From Thermoplasmata archaeon (lineage in GTDB: Archaea; Thermoplasmatota; Thermoplasmata; Lutacidiplasmatales; UBA184), in assembly GCA_021823345.1 (NCBI GenBank), contig JAKAOF010000008.1, positions 7,950 to 40,054 on the forward strand: DNA of 32,105 bases. The letters run 5' to 3'. How positions within the stretch are numbered: position 1 is the first letter of the stretch; every line of letters begins with the position of its first letter. Both the position numbers and the translations under genes were made by a program. Shown here piece after piece: positions 23,807 to 31,868 of the stretch. The notes beneath the pieces are model-generated. The model was not told the origin of the DNA and searched no databases. It saw nothing but the letters and a program-made list of their open reading frames with translations.

Positions 23807-24364
23807 ATGGCCGAGAACTATGTCGTCCTGAAAGCAGTGCACCCGAGCTGGTGCACGACCCAGCTCCCCGGGGACGTTGCCACGCTGCTGGACATCTCTC
23901 CCGAGGCCCTTCAGGGTCTCCATCGCCCCGCCCGCGCCATCGCCTTCCTGTCGAGAGGGCCCGGCACCCTGCGGGTCGTGAGCGTCTTTCGGTCGAGCCA
24001 AATGCTGGCGAGCGACATGGCGGCGGACCGGGTCGTGGCGACCGCCCAGCTTACCGAGAAGCTGGTGTTCAACATACCCGCCGCCGTAGAGGATCACCTC
24101 GGTCTGACGATCCGCCCTCAAGAGACGAAGAACACCCGCTGGACGGACGACATGATCGTCTGGTTCCTTCCCGAAACGGAGTACTATGCCTATCGGGCCG
24201 CGGTGGCGAGAGGAGGCCACTTCGAAGCGCTTCCCTCGGGGGAGACCCCGCGCATCTATCTGACCCGCTCCCACTTCAGCGAACTGCGACCTCGGCTCTT
24301 GGAGGAGGAAGGATTAAGAGTGGCACCCACCTCCCGCCCGGTCACGTCCCGCGCCCGCAGGTAG
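23807..24364 (+). CDS. Hypothetical protein, possible tandem AbrB-like regulator
   Basis: I recognise no firm family. The 185-residue protein seems internally duplicated: TTQLPGDVATLLDISPEALQ (about residues 17-36) and FNIPAAVEDHLGLTIRPQE (about 88-106) align and both resemble the IPxxxxxxLGI strand-turn-helix pattern of swapped-hairpin AbrB/SpoVT domains; each is followed by beta-like segments (RAIAFLSR and DMIVWFLP). This is weak evidence of a DNA-binding role. The context supports it: the ATG lies 25 bases behind a TATA box framed by a perfect palindrome, as expected for a self-regulating repressor. The gene starts 155 bases after the permease, and the nucleotide-binding protein gene follows 28 bases later. 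The arginine-rich C-terminus looks unstructured. Confidence 0.75.
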   Translation: MAENYVVLKAVHPSWCTTQLPGDVATLLDISPEALQGLHRPARAIAFLSRGPGTLRVVSVFRSSQMLASDMAADRVVATAQLTEKLVFNIPAAVEDHLGLTIRPQETKNTRWTDDMIVWFLPETEYYAYRAAVARGGHFEALPSGETPRIYLTRSHFSELRPRLLEEEGLRVAPTSRPVTSRARR

Positions 24365-24392
24365 CCATCGGGGGCCAAGGACTCCACCTCGG

Positions 24393-24926
24393 ATGAAAAA
24401 TCGTACCAAGCGACCCAATGATCCCCCGGAGGATCCCGTGGAACGGCCGATCATCCTGGGCGTGATCGGGGGAGAGGTGCCTCCGGAGAGTGCCGTGGGA
24501 TTGGCCGAAGAGGTGGGCCGCCTGGCCGCACTCCAGGGAGCCGTCGTCATCTGTGGGGGCCTCGGTGGGGTCATGGAGGCGGTCTGCAAGGGGGCCCGCT
24601 CGGTCGGCGGGACAACCATCGGTGTCCTCCCTTCGAGCGACCGCACCACGGCGAACCCGCACGTGAGCCTCCCTATCGTCACCGCCATGAGCACGGCGCG
24701 TAACGCCATCATCGTCCGCACGGCAGAAGCGCTCATCGCGATCGACGGCGCGTATGGGACGCTCACCGAGATCGCGTATGCGCTGGACCTGAAACACAAG
24801 GTGTTCCTGCTCCAGAGCTGGCCGCTCGACCGGATGACCGTCAATCCCGATCTCTACGAACATGTTCCGAATCCCAAGGTGGCCGTGGAACGGGCGCTGG
24901 CCTATGCTCGGTCGAACCGGGGTTAG
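24393..24926 (+). CDS. LOG-like Rossmann nucleotide-binding protein (TIGR00725 / lysine-decarboxylase-like)
   Basis: This protein belongs to the LOG/DprA-related Rossmann superfamily, whose members include phosphoribohydrolases that release bases from nucleoside monophosphates and a molybdenum cofactor carrier protein. It has 177 residues with ILGVIGGEVPPES near the N-terminus, VVICGGLGGVMEAVCKGARS and the acidic GAYGTLTEIAYAL, the equivalent of the family's PGGxGTxxE motif with alanine-tyrosine in place of the first glycines. This places it in the TIGR00725 branch, not with classical LOG enzymes. The first 16 residues are charged and proline-rich, so the GTG at 24438 is an alternative start. 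It sits between the possible regulator and a Nudix gene on the same strand. Confidence 0.82.
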   Translation: MKNRTKRPNDPPEDPVERPIILGVIGGEVPPESAVGLAEEVGRLAALQGAVVICGGLGGVMEAVCKGARSVGGTTIGVLPSSDRTTANPHVSLPIVTAMSTARNAIIVRTAEALIAIDGAYGTLTEIAYALDLKHKVFLLQSWPLDRMTVNPDLYEHVPNPKVAVERALAYARSNRG

Positions 24927-24929
24927 GCC

Positions 24930-25454
24930 GTGAGCTCTCCCGCCGCGGACCGCGCCGCCATCCTGGTGGTCTTCCGCCACGGTGAGAAGGGCCGGGAAGT
25001 GCTCGTGATGCGGCGCAAGGAGCATGACGCGGACCCCTGGTCCGGCCAGATCTCGTTCCCGGGGGGGCACGCCCATCCGGCGGACGGATCCCTCCTCGTC
25101 ACCGCCCTCCGGGAAGCTTCGGAAGAAGTGAACCTCTCTCGAGATACGCTCGCCGCAGAGCCCACGTTCGTCGGAGAGCGCAGCCCCGGGAACCGGCTGG
25201 ACCTCCGGGTGAGCGTCTACGTGGTCAACGCGCGGGACGGGATCGACCTCCACCTCCATCCTGGCCCGGAAGCGTCCGAGATCCACTGGCTGCCGATCGA
25301 CGGCCTGCGCCCCGTAACGCGAAGGGTGACCCTTCCCCGTCGGGGGTTCGATCTCGAGGTGGAAGGATACGATTCCGGCCCGCTCTTCATCTGGGGCCTC
25401 ACCTACCGCGTGCTCTCCGACCTGCTCACGAAGGGAAAGGTCGGCGACGGGTAA
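24930..25454 (+). CDS. Nudix hydrolase, CoA pyrophosphatase (NudL)-like
   Basis: It hydrolyses a nucleoside diphosphate derivative, probably CoA or a related compound. It has 174 residues from the GTG at 24930, three bases after the preceding stop. The segment MRRKEHDADPWSGQISFPGG, then GHAHPADGSLL and TALREASEEVNL, gives the Nudix box with the wider CoA-pyrophosphatase signature in front (GQ-x-SFPGG). An aspartate stands where the first glutamate of the Nudix box is usual, as is common in this subfamily. It is the last gene of the plus-strand group and converges with urocanase 15 bases later. Confidence 0.87.
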   Translation: MSSPAADRAAILVVFRHGEKGREVLVMRRKEHDADPWSGQISFPGGHAHPADGSLLVTALREASEEVNLSRDTLAAEPTFVGERSPGNRLDLRVSVYVVNARDGIDLHLHPGPEASEIHWLPIDGLRPVTRRVTLPRRGFDLEVEGYDSGPLFIWGLTYRVLSDLLTKGKVGDG

Positions 25455-25469
25455 GCGCCCGCCGGAAAC

Positions 25470-27143
25470 CTACGGCGGGAGCGTGGGCGGGCTCAGGAGA
25501 CGGAACCGTGCCCCTTTCGCCACCGCGAGCGAGGAAGAGTACCCCGCATCCGCGTGCCGGGCGACCCCGATGCCGGGATCCGCATTGAGCACGCGCGTGA
25601 TCTTCCGGCCCGACTCGGGGGTCCCGTCCGCGACCACGACCAGCCCCGCGTGGATGGAATTTCCGATGCCGACTCCTCCTCCGTGATGCACCGAGACCCA
25701 ACTCGCACCGCACGCGGTGTTGAGCAGCGCGTTGAGGATCGGCCAGTCGGCGATGGCATCCGAGCCGTCGCGCATGGCCTCGGTCTCCCGGTAGGGCGAG
25801 GCGACCGCCCCGGTATCGTGATGGTCCCGGCCGATGGCCACGGGGGCGATGAGCTCTCCGCGCGCCACCATCTCATTGACCATCGTCCCAAAGCGCTCCC
25901 GGTCGCCGTAGCGCATGTAGCAGATCCGCGCGGGGAGCCCCTGGAAGCGGACCTTCTCCCCGGCCAATCGGATCCACCGGCACAGATTCGCCTCCTCGCG
26001 GAACTCCCGCAGGATGGCGGTGTCGATCCGCCGGATGTCCTCCGGGTCCCCGCTGAGGGCCACCCAGCGGAATGGGCCCGAACCGATCGCAAAAAGGGGA
26101 CGGATGTACTGGGGGACGTACCCGGGGATGTCGAACGCCCGCTCGAGACCTCCCTCCTTCGCCCGCGTGCGGAAGTTGTTCCCGTAGTCGAACGCATGGG
26201 ATCCCCGGGCGATGAGCCCTAGGATCGCTTCGGCCTCGACCACGACCGACTCGTAGACCTCCTGGCGGTACTTGGCGGGGTCCTTCTCGCGGAAGGCCTT
26301 CGCCGACTCGGGGGAGTGTCCGCGGGGAATGTACCCGACGCTGATGTCGTGGGCGGCGGTCTGGTCGCTCACGATGTCCGGGATCTCGTTCCGGCGGAGG
26401 ATCTCGGGGTAAATGTCCGCAGCATTGGCCCGCAAGCCGATCGAAAGCGGCGTACCGGACCGGATCGCCTCGTCCTTGAGCTGGAGTGCCTCCTCCAGCG
26501 TCTTCGCCTCTCGGTGGAGGTACTCCTTGGAGAGCCGGCGCTCGATGGCCCGCGGGTCCACGTCGACGAAGATCCCGACCCCTTCCAGCATCGTGACGGC
26601 GAGGGGTTGGGCTCCGCCCATCTCTCCCAGCCCGGAGGAGAGCATCCAGCGCCCCTTCAGCGTGGGCTGATGGAACTCGATGTGCGAGAGCGAGGCGAGG
26701 GTCTCATAGGTCCCCTGCAGGATCCCTTGGCTCCCGATGTAGATCCAGCTGCCGGCGGTCATCTGACCGAACATCGTCAGCCCGCGGCGTTCGAGGTCCC
26801 AAAAGACGTCGTCCGTGGCCCAGTGGGGGACCACGTTGGCGTTCGCGATGAGGATGCGCGGGGCGTCCGCGTGGGTCGGGAACACGCCGATCGGCTTTCC
26901 CGACTGGACAAGCAGGGTCTCGTCGCCTTCGAGCTCGGAAAGGGCGGCCAGGATCCGGTCGAGGTCCTCCCAGGTACGCGCCGCCTTCCCCCGTCCACCA
27001 TAGACGATGAGATGGTCGGGGTCCCGCGCCACCTCGGGATCGAGGTTGTTCATGAGTAGCCGGAGGGCGGCCTCCTGGGGCCACCCCTTGGAATGGAGCT
27101 CCGTTCCTCGGGGCGCCTTCACCACCCGGGGTCCGCCGGTCAT
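25470..27143 (-). CDS. hutU: Urocanate hydratase (urocanase)
   Basis: It converts urocanate to imidazolone propionate, the second step of histidine degradation, using tightly bound NAD as electrophile. It has 557 residues, the normal length. Clear signatures are [20 protein letters not shown] (NAD binding), the active-site [16 protein letters not shown] with the conserved cysteine, and [20 protein letters not shown] followed by [10 protein letters not shown]. The ATG at 27143 overlaps the coaBC stop by four bases; the open frame further upstream is coaBC read out of frame. No histidine ammonia-lyase, imidazolonepropionase or formimidoylglutamate gene is in the window, so the rest of the pathway must lie elsewhere. 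Confidence 0.97.
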   Translation of the reverse strand: MTGGPRVVKAPRGTELHSKGWPQEAALRLLMNNLDPEVARDPDHLIVYGGRGKAARTWEDLDRILAALSELEGDETLLVQSGKPIGVFPTHADAPRILIANANVVPHWATDDVFWDLERRGLTMFGQMTAGSWIYIGSQGILQGTYETLASLSHIEFHQPTLKGRWMLSSGLGEMGGAQPLAVTMLEGVGIFVDVDPRAIERRLSKEYLHREAKTLEEALQLKDEAIRSGTPLSIGLRANAADIYPEILRRNEIPDIVSDQTAAHDISVGYIPRGHSPESAKAFREKDPAKYRQEVYESVVVEAEAILGLIARGSHAFDYGNNFRTRAKEGGLERAFDIPGYVPQYIRPLFAIGSGPFRWVALSGDPEDIRRIDTAILREFREEANLCRWIRLAGEKVRFQGLPARICYMRYGDRERFGTMVNEMVARGELIAPVAIGRDHHDTGAVASPYRETEAMRDGSDAIADWPILNALLNTACGASWVSVHHGGGVGIGNSIHAGLVVVADGTPESGRKITRVLNADPGIGVARHADAGYSSSLAVAKGARFRLLSPPTLPP

Positions 27144-28369
27144 GGGAAGGCTTCCCCCAGCAGCTCGAGCAGTCGCAGGGCGACACGGGACTTCGTGCCT
27201 TCGATCGAGATCGGTTTGCCGGCCCCGTGAATGAGGAGCACCTGGGTGGATTCGGCGCCCATGGCGGCGGGGCCGTTGGCGATGACAGCATCGAGCTTGG
27301 ACTCGTTGAGGAGCTTCCTGGCCTTGGCGGCGAGGTCCTCCGGCGCATCGAAGGGCGAGAGCTTGAACCCGACCACGCGGGCCTTGGGGGAGAGCCGGGA
27401 ACGGATCTCCGAGATCAGCTTCGGGGCCCGGGTAAGCCGCACCGTGAGGCTGGCCTCGGACGCCGAGTCGATCTTTCCCCGGCGCCGTCCCTCCACCGTG
27501 TAGTCCGGAAGCGCTGCGGGCACCAACACCCACGCGGCACCATGGAGGGTTTCGGCCTCTTCCCCCAGGAGCGCCATGAGACCGGCGACATCGTGGAATC
27601 GCCGGGTAGGAACGTAGGATGGAACGGGGACGCTCGCTTGCCCCAGCCACAACGTCGGGTTCGCTCCGAGTCGGAAGGCCCAGGTGGCGAGCTCGACCGC
27701 GGTACGGCCGCTCCCCCCATTGGTGACGTACCGAACGTCGTCGATGTGCTCGGCGGTGGATCCCCCGATCACCAAGATCTGCTGACCGGCGAGGGGTCCC
27801 TTGGACAGCCGATGCATCACGAAGGCCACGATATCTTCCGGGCGGGCCAGCTTGGCCTCCCCTTCCTCCAAGATCGGAGGCACGAAGAGCACACCGGCCT
27901 TTCGCAGGATGTCGAGGTTGGCGGTGACTAGTCCGTTCCGGGCCATCTCGGCATGCATGGCGGGGGCGACCACGAGCGGGACTCCCGCCCCGAGGGCCAT
28001 GGAGGCACAGGTCGTCACCGAAGTGTCGGATACCCCGGTAGCGATCTTGGAGAGCGTGTTGGAGGTGGCGGGGGCGATCAGCATGAGGCTGGCCTTCTCC
28101 TCGCCCGGGCCAAAGAGCTTGACGTGCTCGACCTGTCCCGTGATGTCCACCACCGGCGGGATCCCGGCGGCGAACTCGATCGAGTCGGGCGTGATGATGG
28201 CGGCGGCGTCCCGGCTCATGACCGGGAGGACGCGCGCACCATGGCGGAGGAGCTCCCGGATGATCTTGACCGTCTCGACCGCCGCGATGGAACCGGTGAT
28301 GCCGAGCACGATCGTCTCGCCCTTGAGGCGGTCGGACTTGCCCCCCCGAATGACTTGGCTCGGATGCAT
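27140..28369 (-). CDS. coaBC: CoaBC: phosphopantothenoylcysteine decarboxylase / phosphopantothenate-cysteine ligase
   Basis: This bifunctional enzyme of coenzyme A synthesis has 409 residues. The flavin-dependent decarboxylase half (about 1-190) shows [20 protein letters not shown], the active histidine in [28 protein letters not shown] and [14 protein letters not shown]. The ligase half starts at about residue 195 with [20 protein letters not shown] and [12 protein letters not shown], then [10 protein letters not shown] and a [10 protein letters not shown] segment near the end. The ATG has AGAAGGAAC just upstream. It is coupled to hutU by ATGA. The fusion order (CoaC first, then CoaB) is the usual one. 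Confidence 0.95.
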   Translation of the reverse strand: MHPSQVIRGGKSDRLKGETIVLGITGSIAAVETVKIIRELLRHGARVLPVMSRDAAAIITPDSIEFAAGIPPVVDITGQVEHVKLFGPGEEKASLMLIAPATSNTLSKIATGVSDTSVTTCASMALGAGVPLVVAPAMHAEMARNGLVTANLDILRKAGVLFVPPILEEGEAKLARPEDIVAFVMHRLSKGPLAGQQILVIGGSTAEHIDDVRYVTNGGSGRTAVELATWAFRLGANPTLWLGQASVPVPSYVPTRRFHDVAGLMALLGEEAETLHGAAWVLVPAALPDYTVEGRRRGKIDSASEASLTVRLTRAPKLISEIRSRLSPKARVVGFKLSPFDAPEDLAAKARKLLNESKLDAVIANGPAAMGAESTQVLLIHGAGKPISIEGTKSRVALRLLELLGEAFP

Positions 28370-28396
28370 GTTCCTTCTACGCGACCTCCCAAACGC

Positions 28397-28405
28397 AGTT
28401 AACCT
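28397..28405 (-). promoter_or_regulatory. Weak TATA-like element upstream of coaBC
   Basis: On the minus strand the sequence is GGTTAACTG, about 32 bases before the coaBC ATG, in a 113-base gap after the ABC permease gene. It is the most AT-rich stretch in that gap. The match is only moderate. Confidence 0.3.
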
Positions 28406-28482
28406 ATTCCATCGGCCGCCCGGAAGTGGGGTCCTCCGGGGGGAGCCTCGCGGGTCACGCTCTCAGCAAAGGGAGGGCGAGT

Positions 28483-29592
28483 TCAGGTCTCCCGCCACTG
28501 GAAGACCCGGACGGCCGCCGCAAAGAAGATCACCGCGAGCACTCCGACCACGGCCGTGTCCGTGAGCGTGACCGCGACGTTCCCGTAGAGCATCGCGGCG
28601 TTGAGCCCGTCGATCACGTAGAACAGCGGCAGGACATGGGCGACGGTCGCAAGCCAGCCCGGGAAGAGCGAGACGGGGAAGAACGTGCCGGAAAGGAACA
28701 TCATCGGGAAGGTGATGATGTTCCCGATCACCGCCGCCGTTTCCGGGTCCTTGGAGACGCTGCCCGCCAGGAGACCCAGGGAGGTGAAGAGGATCGGGCC
28801 CAGGATGAGGAAGGGCAGCATGAGGGGGGAGAGGGTCACCTTGGCCCCGAAGGCCCCCTGGCCGACGGCGACCATGATGCCCGTCGAGATCACGGTGAGC
28901 AAGATGTACCAGATGATGGTGGAGGTGAGCCACTCCGCCTTCGTGAGCGGAGTGAGGGAGAGCTGTCGGAACAGCTTTTCCTTCTTGTACTCGGAACTGA
29001 TGTTGACCATCGAGAACATGGGGGAGGTCAGGATGGAGAAGCCGATCAGCCCCGGGACGAGATAGTCGATGTACTGGAAGGACTGGCCCCCCAGCGTGGG
29101 AAGGTTCTCCGGTTGGATCGAGAGGATCTGCGTCCCGTTCGCCCGCTGAAGGTTGAACTGGTTCGCCACTCCCTGCACGACCCCGGAGACGATGCCGGAG
29201 GTGGAGGTCTGCTCCGGGTTCGTGATCACGGTGAGGACCACCGGGGTCTTGTTGTAGTAATCCGACTGGAATCCCGCCGGGATCACCAGCCCGTCGGAGA
29301 GGTCGTTCGCTCCCAGCCACTTCGAGAGGTTCCCGACGGAGGGGCTCACGAAGTGAAGGTTGATGGCCTTGGTCGAATTGATCGCTTCCAGGAACCGGAG
29401 GCTCATCGCGGAATTGTGGTCCTGGTTCTGGACGTAGACGTCGACGGTGGTGGAGCTCGAGTTCGAGAAGATGGCCCCGAAGAGGAGGATCAGGATGATC
29501 GGGAAAACGAGCGCAAAGAAGAGACCGACCCGACTCCGGAGGTACCCCTTGGCGAAGACGCTCAGGTTGAGGAATATCCGGCGAGGATTCAT
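28483..29592 (-). CDS. ABC-2 type transporter permease
   Basis: This is the membrane half of a drug or lipid exporter, 369 residues. One helix near the N-terminus (VGLFFALVFPIILILLFGAI, about 22-41) is followed by a large outside domain of about 150 residues with several NxS/T sites, then five or six helices, the plan of ABC2_membrane_3 (DrrB/YhhJ-like) proteins. The segment SSEYKKEKLFRQLSLTPLTK, conserved as the coupling helix region, follows the second helix. The ATG at 29592 overlaps the ATPase stop by ATGA, so the two form one exporter. The cargo is unknown. Confidence 0.92.
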   Translation of the reverse strand: MNPRRIFLNLSVFAKGYLRSRVGLFFALVFPIILILLFGAIFSNSSSTTVDVYVQNQDHNSAMSLRFLEAINSTKAINLHFVSPSVGNLSKWLGANDLSDGLVIPAGFQSDYYNKTPVVLTVITNPEQTSTSGIVSGVVQGVANQFNLQRANGTQILSIQPENLPTLGGQSFQYIDYLVPGLIGFSILTSPMFSMVNISSEYKKEKLFRQLSLTPLTKAEWLTSTIIWYILLTVISTGIMVAVGQGAFGAKVTLSPLMLPFLILGPILFTSLGLLAGSVSKDPETAAVIGNIITFPMMFLSGTFFPVSLFPGWLATVAHVLPLFYVIDGLNAAMLYGNVAVTLTDTAVVGVLAVIFFAAAVRVFQWRET

Positions 29593-30533
29593 TTGAGACC
29601 CCCCGATCCCGCGCCGCCGAGGTCCCCGGACTCGGTGGTCTTCCCGACGAGCCGGATGAAGACGTCCTCCAGGGTGTCCCGGCGGGTGGAGACCCCCGTC
29701 CAGGGGATGCCGCTCTGTTCGACAAGGTTCAGGACGCGCAGGATGTCGGCGTTGGTGCTCAGCTCCACATCCACGGTGTGGTTCTCCGACCGGACGGGCA
29801 GGTCCACCTTGGTGCGCAGGTACTCCGCCAGGCGGGGTGCCGCTTGGAGCGAAAGGACCTCTCCCTTCCCGTGCTCCTGGATGATGTCCTCGGGCGTTCC
29901 GAGGGCGGCGATCTTCCCGTGGTTGATGATGCAGACCCGGTCGGCCAACAGCTGAGCCTCCTCGAGGTAGTGTGTGGTGAGGAACACGGACCGCCCCTCG
30001 CTCTTGAGGGAGCGGATGACCTCCCAGATGGACCGGCGGGCCTGGGGGTCGAGACCGGTCGTGGGCTCGTCCAAGAAGAGGAGTTCGGGCTCGTTCACCA
30101 GGGCGAGGGCAAGTCCCATCTTCTGCTTCTGTCCCCCGGAGAGCTTCTCGTACCAGTCGGTGGCCTTGTCCTCCAACTGGACCTGTTTCAAGATCGAATC
30201 CGCGTCGACCTTCTTTCCGAAGAGCCCGGCGTAGAAGGTGATCGCCTCCCGGGGATGGATCTTCTCGAAGAACTTGAAGTCCTGCGGGATGACCCCCAGC
30301 CGGTGGATGAGCTTCTTGTTCTCCGTCCACGGGTCGAGGCCGAGCACCCGCACGGTCCCCGAGGTCCGGGGACGGAGCCCCTCTAGTATCTCCACCGTGG
30401 TGGTCTTTCCGGCCCCATTGGGCCCCAGGAAGGCGAACACCTCGCCCTTCTGGACCGACAGGTCGATACCGTCCACGGCCCGCAGGGGGCCGTAGTCCTT
30501 GACGAGTTTCTGGAGGTGAATGACTTCCGTCAA
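29589..30533 (-). CDS. ABC transporter ATP-binding protein
   Basis: This is the ATPase half of the exporter, 314 residues. Walker A is GPNGAGKTTTVEIL, the Q-loop is in GVIPQDFKFF, the signature is KLSGGQKQKMGLALALVNEP, Walker B is LLFLDEPTTGLDP, and the switch histidine is in FLTTHYLEEAQ. A C-terminal extension after about residue 225 resembles that of DrrA-type exporters. The start is TTG at 30533, with GAGG 13 bases upstream and a TATA-like GGTATAAC near 30568; no ATG lies before the conserved region, so the TTG start is the best choice. It precedes the permease, with a four-base overlap. Confidence 0.95.
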   Translation of the reverse strand: MTEVIHLQKLVKDYGPLRAVDGIDLSVQKGEVFAFLGPNGAGKTTTVEILEGLRPRTSGTVRVLGLDPWTENKKLIHRLGVIPQDFKFFEKIHPREAITFYAGLFGKKVDADSILKQVQLEDKATDWYEKLSGGQKQKMGLALALVNEPELLFLDEPTTGLDPQARRSIWEVIRSLKSEGRSVFLTTHYLEEAQLLADRVCIINHGKIAALGTPEDIIQEHGKGEVLSLQAAPRLAEYLRTKVDLPVRSENHTVDVELSTNADILRVLNLVEQSGIPWTGVSTRRDTLEDVFIRLVGKTTESGDLGGAGSGGLK

Positions 30534-30564
30534 GGTAGTTCCTCGAAAATCTGCTATCCGTCCG

Positions 30565-30572
30565 GGTATAAC
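30565..30572 (-). promoter_or_regulatory. Probable TATA box of the ABC exporter operon
   Basis: On the minus strand it reads GTTATACC, centred 35 bases before the TTG start at 30533, which leaves a leader of roughly 9 bases. It lies immediately past the end of the Nudix gene at 30582. Confidence 0.5.
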
Positions 30573-30581
30573 TCTCTTATG

Positions 30582-31055
30582 TTAGGGGGGGGAGAAGCCC
30601 TTCTGGAGGGCGATCTGTTGGTCGGGAATCAACGACAGCTGGGCCAGCTCGTCCCGGGAAACCCAACGATACTCGGTATGCTCTTGCGGGTCGATCTTCG
30701 GAGGGTGGTTACTCTCGGAGTGGCAGGCGAAGCAAACGACGAGACCGTGGAAGGTGTCTCCCGAGCGAAGCTGGGCGGGGGTCAGCCAGACGTGGACCAG
30801 GTTCCGGACCTCCACCTTCAGTCCCGTCTCCTCCTGGAACTCCCGGACCAAGGCGCCTTCCAACCCATCCCCCTTCTCGACCGCGCCCCCGGGAAGGTCC
30901 CAGAGCCCCGGATGCAGGTCGAGATCGTTTCGTCGATGGAGCAAGAGGACCTTCCCCTCCCGGAAGAGCAACCCTTTCACGCCGATACGGGCCCACTGGT
31001 AGTGTCCGAGATCGGGGTTCCGGAGTACGAACTCCGCCTCGTTCGAGAAGTCCAT
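30582..31055 (-). CDS. Nudix hydrolase
   Basis: It hydrolyses a nucleoside diphosphate linked to another group; the substrate is not determinable. It has 157 residues with a Nudix box, GAVEKGDGLEGALV followed by REFQEETGLK, in which aspartate takes the place of the first glutamate. The opening strands GVKGLLFREGKVLLLHRRN lead to LWDLPGG, typical of MutT-like proteins of the ADP-ribose or dNTP kind. It lies 47 bases after the zinc-ribbon/RGG gene and ends just before the ABC exporter promoter. Confidence 0.9.
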   Translation of the reverse strand: MDFSNEAEFVLRNPDLGHYQWARIGVKGLLFREGKVLLLHRRNDLDLHPGLWDLPGGAVEKGDGLEGALVREFQEETGLKVEVRNLVHVWLTPAQLRSGDTFHGLVVCFACHSESNHPPKIDPQEHTEYRWVSRDELAQLSLIPDQQIALQKGFSPP

Positions 31056-31102
31056 CGGGTTCCGAACGAGCGCGGGTCAGGCGAGGTGCGGACGGAACGT
31101 CG

Positions 31103-31831
31103 TCAGTAGTCGCGTTCCGGGCGACGGCGACGGCGGGAGGCGAAGCCGCGGTCGTCACCGCCGCCGCCACCGAACCGGCCACCGCCTCCACCGCCACGTC
31201 CCCCGTAGCTCGAGCCTTGCCGGCGGGGGCCGCGATAGCCGCCACCGCCGCCTCCTCCCCAGCTGTCCCGACGGCCACCGTATCCGCCGCCGCCACCGCC
31301 CCTTCTCGGACCGCCGAACCCACCTGAGGGGCGGGAGTCCCGGGGGGGCAGGGTGAACTCGTTCCCGCATTCGGTGCAGCGACCGGTCACACCGCCGTTG
31401 TCGTTGGGAGTGAACGTCAATTCTCCACCGCACTGCCGGCACCCGCGGCTCCGGGGAGGGGGGCCGCCCCGGTCCATGCGTCCTCGACCTCGGCCACCAA
31501 AGGATGGTCGGCGGCCGCGATCGGGCATCTCGCCCGTCTCCTCTTCGGTCTCCTCGCCTTGGAGGGTGAACGTGAACTTCTCGCCACATCCGGAGCAGGT
31601 TCCGAGGACCTTTCCCTCGTCATCCTCTTCGAAGGTGAGGGCGGCACCGCAGGAACGGCATCCTCGCGTGTGCTTCTGGGGTTCCTCCTCTTGCTCTTCG
31701 GGTTCCGGTGCGCTGGGTTTCGCCTTCATATGCACGGTGACCCCGCACGCTTCGCACGATCCAATCACGCTCCCGTCGGGTTCTATCGACACGGTGAGCT
31801 CTTCTCCACACTCGGGGCAAACTTTGGCCAT
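31103..31831 (-). CDS. Triple zinc-ribbon protein with glycine/arginine-rich tail
   Basis: I do not know a named family for the whole protein. In 242 residues there are three zinc ribbons with exactly the same spacing, C-x2-C-x17-C-x2-C: C5/C8/C26/C29, C58/C61/C79/C82 and C131/C134/C152/C155. The linkers are acidic (about 40-55 and 92-104) or arginine-rich (about 105-130). From about residue 165 to the end the protein is almost only glycine, arginine, serine and tyrosine (for example GGGGGGYGGRRDSWGGG), the composition of RGG-box RNA-binding proteins, finishing in a cluster of arginines. A role in RNA or DNA binding is inferred. The gene has no Shine-Dalgarno sequence; a TATA-like CCTTTAACC lies about 22 bases before the ATG, so the message is probably leaderless. 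Confidence 0.85.
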   Translation of the reverse strand: MAKVCPECGEELTVSIEPDGSVIGSCEACGVTVHMKAKPSAPEPEEQEEEPQKHTRGCRSCGAALTFEEDDEGKVLGTCSGCGEKFTFTLQGEETEEETGEMPDRGRRPSFGGRGRGRMDRGGPPPRSRGCRQCGGELTFTPNDNGGVTGRCTECGNEFTLPPRDSRPSGGFGGPRRGGGGGGYGGRRDSWGGGGGGGYRGPRRQGSSYGGRGGGGGGRFGGGGGDDRGFASRRRRRPERDY

Positions 31832-31848
31832 GGGGGGGAGGGGAGTCG

Positions 31849-31857
31849 GTTAAAGGT
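31849..31857 (-). promoter_or_regulatory. Probable TATA box of the zinc-ribbon/RGG gene
   Basis: On the minus strand it reads ACCTTTAAC, centred about 22 bases before the ATG at 31831. The stretch between the box and the ATG is pyrimidine-rich and holds no ribosome binding site, as expected of a leaderless gene. Confidence 0.5.
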
Positions 31858-31868
31858 AATAAGCGAGC

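Noticed and set aside
28426-29955. 509-codon plus-strand open frame across the ABC exporter genes
   Set aside because: It is extremely rich in acidic and basic residues, which is the reverse-strand image of the permease and ATPase genes.
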